Source: Cyclobacteriaceae bacterium (GTDB lineage: Bacteria > Bacteroidota > Bacteroidia > Cytophagales > Cyclobacteriaceae). Taken from it: 14,886 bases of DNA. The stretch covers positions 1 to 14,886 of the forward strand of contig JANYDR010000589.1 in the NCBI GenBank assembly GCA_025363495.1. The letters are read 5' to 3'. Positions within the stretch are counted from its first letter, which is position 1. The number at the start of each line of letters is the position of its first letter. Below are positions 13,226 to 14,886 of this stretch, in pieces. The translations under genes were made by a program, and so were the position numbers. The notes under the pieces were generated by a model. The model searched no databases. It worked only from the letters and a program-made list of their open reading frames with translations, and was not told the DNA's origin.

Positions 13226-14380
13226 TTAGTTCCTACCGCGCGAGTGACCACCGCCACCACCGCCTGACATTCCACCACCGCCACCGCCGAATGAACTACG
13301 TGATCCACCGCCAAAGGAGGAGCCAGAACCAAAGGAAGAACGACTTCCTCCACCATCGCCCCAACTGCTGCCTCTGTTCATATTTCCACCGCTATTGGTA
13401 TTACCCCAACCGGATGAATTGCTATTACCATTAGACCACGAACTTCTGGAAGGAGATGTTGCTGTACTATTTCTCCAACCACTATTGTAATAGTTATTAC
13501 CTTGAGTAGACGTATTTGAGCGGCCTCCAAGAGACGTAGTACGTCCGTTAGATGGGGTTCCTGCTACTGATGATGAATTTCCACCGCGTGTAGTTGACAC
13601 GTAATTATTGTTAACACTGCTTGAGCGTGAAGCACGTCTTCCATATACAGTATTGCTTTGGCCATCTGCACCACCGATGATCGCTATACCGGGATATCCG
13701 TAACCACCGTATCCGTAACCACCATATCCGTAGAGTGAACCCATACCCATACCATATCCGCCATACATTCCAAAAGGACTTCCAAACATGCTGCTGTAAC
13801 CAAAGCTGCTATACATGCCCGATCCGAAACCATAACCCATACCCATACCATAACCCATTCCCATCATGGAATAAGGTGAATACATAAGGCTCATCGGTGA
13901 ATACATGCTGGCATAAGGTGAATAACCATATCCATAAGGACTGCCAAAGCCGCCATAGCCCATTCCCATTCCGCTCATGCCATTATAGTAAGGGCTGTAG
14001 TAAGAACTATTGTAATTGTTGCCGTAGGATGAGTATGCACTGTTACCGCCGTTATAAAGATTGCTGTTTACATTCTTTGGTTGATAAGAAGAAAGAAAAT
14101 AATTCTGATCACTATTCTGAACTACAGAAGTACCATTCTTTGCTTGCGCATTATATTCAGGATTTACTCCACGACCAGAATAGCTGTCAGAGGGATTAAC
14201 GGGGTTTGAACGAACCGCATTAAGATCATCTTGCTGATATTTTTTTGCAACGATGACATCGGTATCATGATTCAACTTAGCCCGGTCTTTCGAATTGAAA
14301 TACATGTCATCATTATCCTGTGCCACGGCAGCGGCTGACATCCCCATTGTCAGAAGCGCTATCAAGTATTTCGTTTTCAT
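13226..14380 (-). CDS. Exported Gly/Tyr/Met/Ser-rich low-complexity protein of unknown function
   Basis: I do not recognise a named family. The 384-residue protein has a signal peptide (about 1-21, cleavage after Ala-Gln or nearby). A normal-composition N-terminal part (about 22-85) contains DDMYFNSKDRAKLNHD. A central region (about 110-235) is built of Gly, Tyr, Met, Ser and Pro with recurring Ser-Pro-Tyr, GMGYG and GYGGY units. An Asn/Ser/Thr/Arg-rich stretch follows, and the C-terminus is almost pure Gly/Ser (about 330-384) ending in His-Ser-Arg-Gly-Arg-Asn. Such composition is typical of flexible extracellular or matrix proteins, glycine-rich adhesives or disordered assembly proteins; which applies is not known. 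The N-terminal segment probably carries the conserved function. It is the first gene of a two-gene unit with the OmpP1/FadL-like porin, 18 bases upstream of it. Confidence 0.82.
   Translation of the reverse strand: MKTKYLIALLTMGMSAAAVAQDNDDMYFNSKDRAKLNHDTDVIVAKKYQQDDLNAVRSNPVNPSDSYSGRGVNPEYNAQAKNGTSVVQNSDQNYFLSSYQPKNVNSNLYNGGNSAYSSYGNNYNSSYYSPYYNGMSGMGMGYGGFGSPYGYGYSPYASMYSPMSLMYSPYSMMGMGYGMGMGYGFGSGMYSSFGYSSMFGSPFGMYGGYGMGMGSLYGYGGYGYGGYGYPGIAIIGGADGQSNTVYGRRASRSSSVNNNYVSTTRGGNSSSVAGTPSNGRTTSLGGRSNTSTQGNNYYNSGWRNSTATSPSRSSWSNGNSNSSGWGNTNSGGNMNRGSSWGDGGGSRSSFGSGSSFGGGSRSSFGGGGGGMSGGGGGGHSRGRN
13696..13733. repeat. 15-base tandem repeat within the low-complexity gene
   Basis: Two consecutive 15-base units (ATCCGTAACCACCGT and ATCCGTAACCACCAT, plus strand) and a partial third encode the Gly-Tyr-Gly-Gly-Tyr repeats of the low-complexity protein. 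Related CCCATA-rich repeats at about 13832-13864 encode Met-Gly-Met-Gly-Tyr. Because the units are multiples of three bases, slippage would change repeat length without breaking the frame. Confidence 0.7.
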
Positions 14381-14415
14381 ATTCGTTAAGATTTAGTTCT
14401 ATACTTCCTTTAACG

Positions 14416-14446
14416 TAAAGTTAACAAGGTTGGTGCCGTTTAACAA
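14416..14446 (-). promoter_or_regulatory. Putative promoter of the low-complexity protein / porin unit
   Basis: On the minus strand, TTG at 14446-14444 is followed after 20 bases by TAACTTTA at 14423-14416, seven of the eight positions of TAnnTTTG. Transcription would start near 14410, about 30 bases before the ATG at 14380. Spacing and position fit a Bacteroidetes promoter, but the call rests on motif match alone. Confidence 0.35.
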
Positions 14447-14454
14447 TGATTTTT

Positions 14455-14498
14455 GGTTACTCATTTCACCTGATTTTGGGGTACTTATTTCGCTGATT
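14455..14498. repeat. Imperfect direct repeat upstream of proS
   Basis: GGTTACTCATTTCACCTGATT (14455-14475) recurs, with a few changes and small gaps, as GGTACTTATTTCGCTGATT at 14480-14498, about 25 bases apart. A weaker third similarity, ACTCATTTCAAG, follows at 14524-14535. The repeats lie in the divergent region between the low-complexity gene and proS and could be a regulator-binding array or decayed duplication. Confidence 0.3.
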
Positions 14499-14575
14499 CA
14501 AGGATTGAAACGAGTAGGTAATTCACTCATTTCAAGTTAAAAACGCAAAATTCAGCCTTTCAGTATTGCCTGCCT

Positions 14576-14583
14576 TATATTTG
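14576..14583 (+). promoter_or_regulatory. Putative -7 promoter box of proS
   Basis: TATATTTG matches TAnnTTTG exactly and ends 23 bases before the proS ATG at 14607, giving a predicted leader of roughly 15-20 bases. A convincing -33 TTG at the usual spacing is not seen. Confidence 0.35.
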
Positions 14584-14606
14584 AGGCCTCAAAATCGAAA
14601 TAAACG

Positions 14607-14886
14607 ATGTCAAAACAGATACCTACTCGTGCCGCAGATTACTCGCAATGGTACGTTGAACTGGTGAAGCGGGCCGAATTGGCCGAGAATTCAGATGTGC
14701 GGGGTTGCATGGTAATAAAGCCTTATGGTTATGCCATTTGGGAAAAAATGCAGCAAGGATTGGACAAAATGTTCAAAGACACAGGCCATGTCAATGCTTA
14801 CTTTCCGCTTTTCGTACCCAAAAGCATGTTTGAGGCTGAAGAAAAAAATGCTGAGGGCTTTGCCAAAGAATGTGCCATTGTCACTC
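14607..14886 (+). CDS. proS: Prolyl-tRNA synthetase, N-terminal part (truncated by the window end)
   Basis: This is the first 93 codons of a class II aminoacyl-tRNA synthetase that charges tRNA(Pro) with proline. The N-terminus (DYSQWYVELVKRAELAE, then VRGCMVIKPYGYAIWEKMQ) and the HVNAYFPLFVPKSMF segment are characteristic of the eukaryote/archaea-like prolyl-tRNA synthetase group found in Bacteroidetes, which lacks the editing insertion of the E. coli-type enzyme; that absence cannot be checked here because the region lies beyond the window. The conserved start and the promoter box just upstream support the ATG at 14607. It is divergent from the low-complexity protein gene. Confidence 0.95.
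   Translation, partial: MSKQIPTRAADYSQWYVELVKRAELAENSDVRGCMVIKPYGYAIWEKMQQGLDKMFKDTGHVNAYFPLFVPKSMFEAEEKNAEGFAKECAIVT

Noticed and set aside
13897..14199. 100-codon plus-strand Cys/His-rich frame
   Set aside because: It is the antisense reading of the Gly/Tyr/Met-rich gene; the biased codons there create a run of Cys, His and Ser codons on the other strand.

Overview
The window looks like chromosomal DNA from a member of Bacteroidota, most likely order Cytophagales. The evidence is moderately AT-rich DNA, almost no Shine-Dalgarno sites, TAnnTTTG-type promoter boxes, an ECF sigma/FecR pair of the Bacteroidetes type, folP and a CdaA-type diadenylate cyclase in one transcription unit, a DUF1599 gene followed by a BT_3928-like DoxX-type gene, an OmpP1/FadL-like porin, and what looks like a eukaryote/archaea-like prolyl-tRNA synthetase. 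The genus is inference. I saw no phage, integrase, IS element, CRISPR array, tRNA or rRNA.

Layout. (1) 1-1676: a divergent threonine-catabolism pair, the 5' end of an SDR-type threonine dehydrogenase (minus) and kbl (plus). Together they would turn threonine into glycine and acetyl-CoA. (2) 1680-2111: a small two-helix membrane protein of unknown function, convergent with kbl. (3) 2314-5439: a plus-strand envelope-signalling cassette: ECF sigma factor, FecR-like anti-sigma factor, an STN-domain plus outer-membrane beta-barrel gene split by one in-frame TAA, and a small membrane-anchored CpxP/Spy-like protein. There is no TonB-dependent receptor next to it. (4) 5460-9233: a minus-strand unit, folP > S9 peptidase > cdaA. 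folP and the peptidase overlap by ATGA. (5) 9241-10910: a plus-strand pair, a tandem-duplicated DUF1599 protein and a DoxX/MauE-like membrane protein. (6) 10911-11208: an intergenic region with a palindromic element built on a GCAGAGGC 8-mer. (7) 11209-11727: aroK (shikimate kinase). (8) 11705-14380: a minus-strand pair, a secreted Gly/Tyr/Met/Ser-rich low-complexity protein followed by an OmpP1/FadL-like porin. (9) 14607 to the end: the 5' part of proS.

Most of the window is housekeeping metabolism (Thr to Gly, folate, c-di-AMP, shikimate, Pro-tRNA). The parts most worth a second look are the receptor-less sigma/anti-sigma cassette with its interrupted STN-barrel gene, the low-complexity exported protein paired with a porin, the duplicated DUF1599 protein, and the palindromic repeat.
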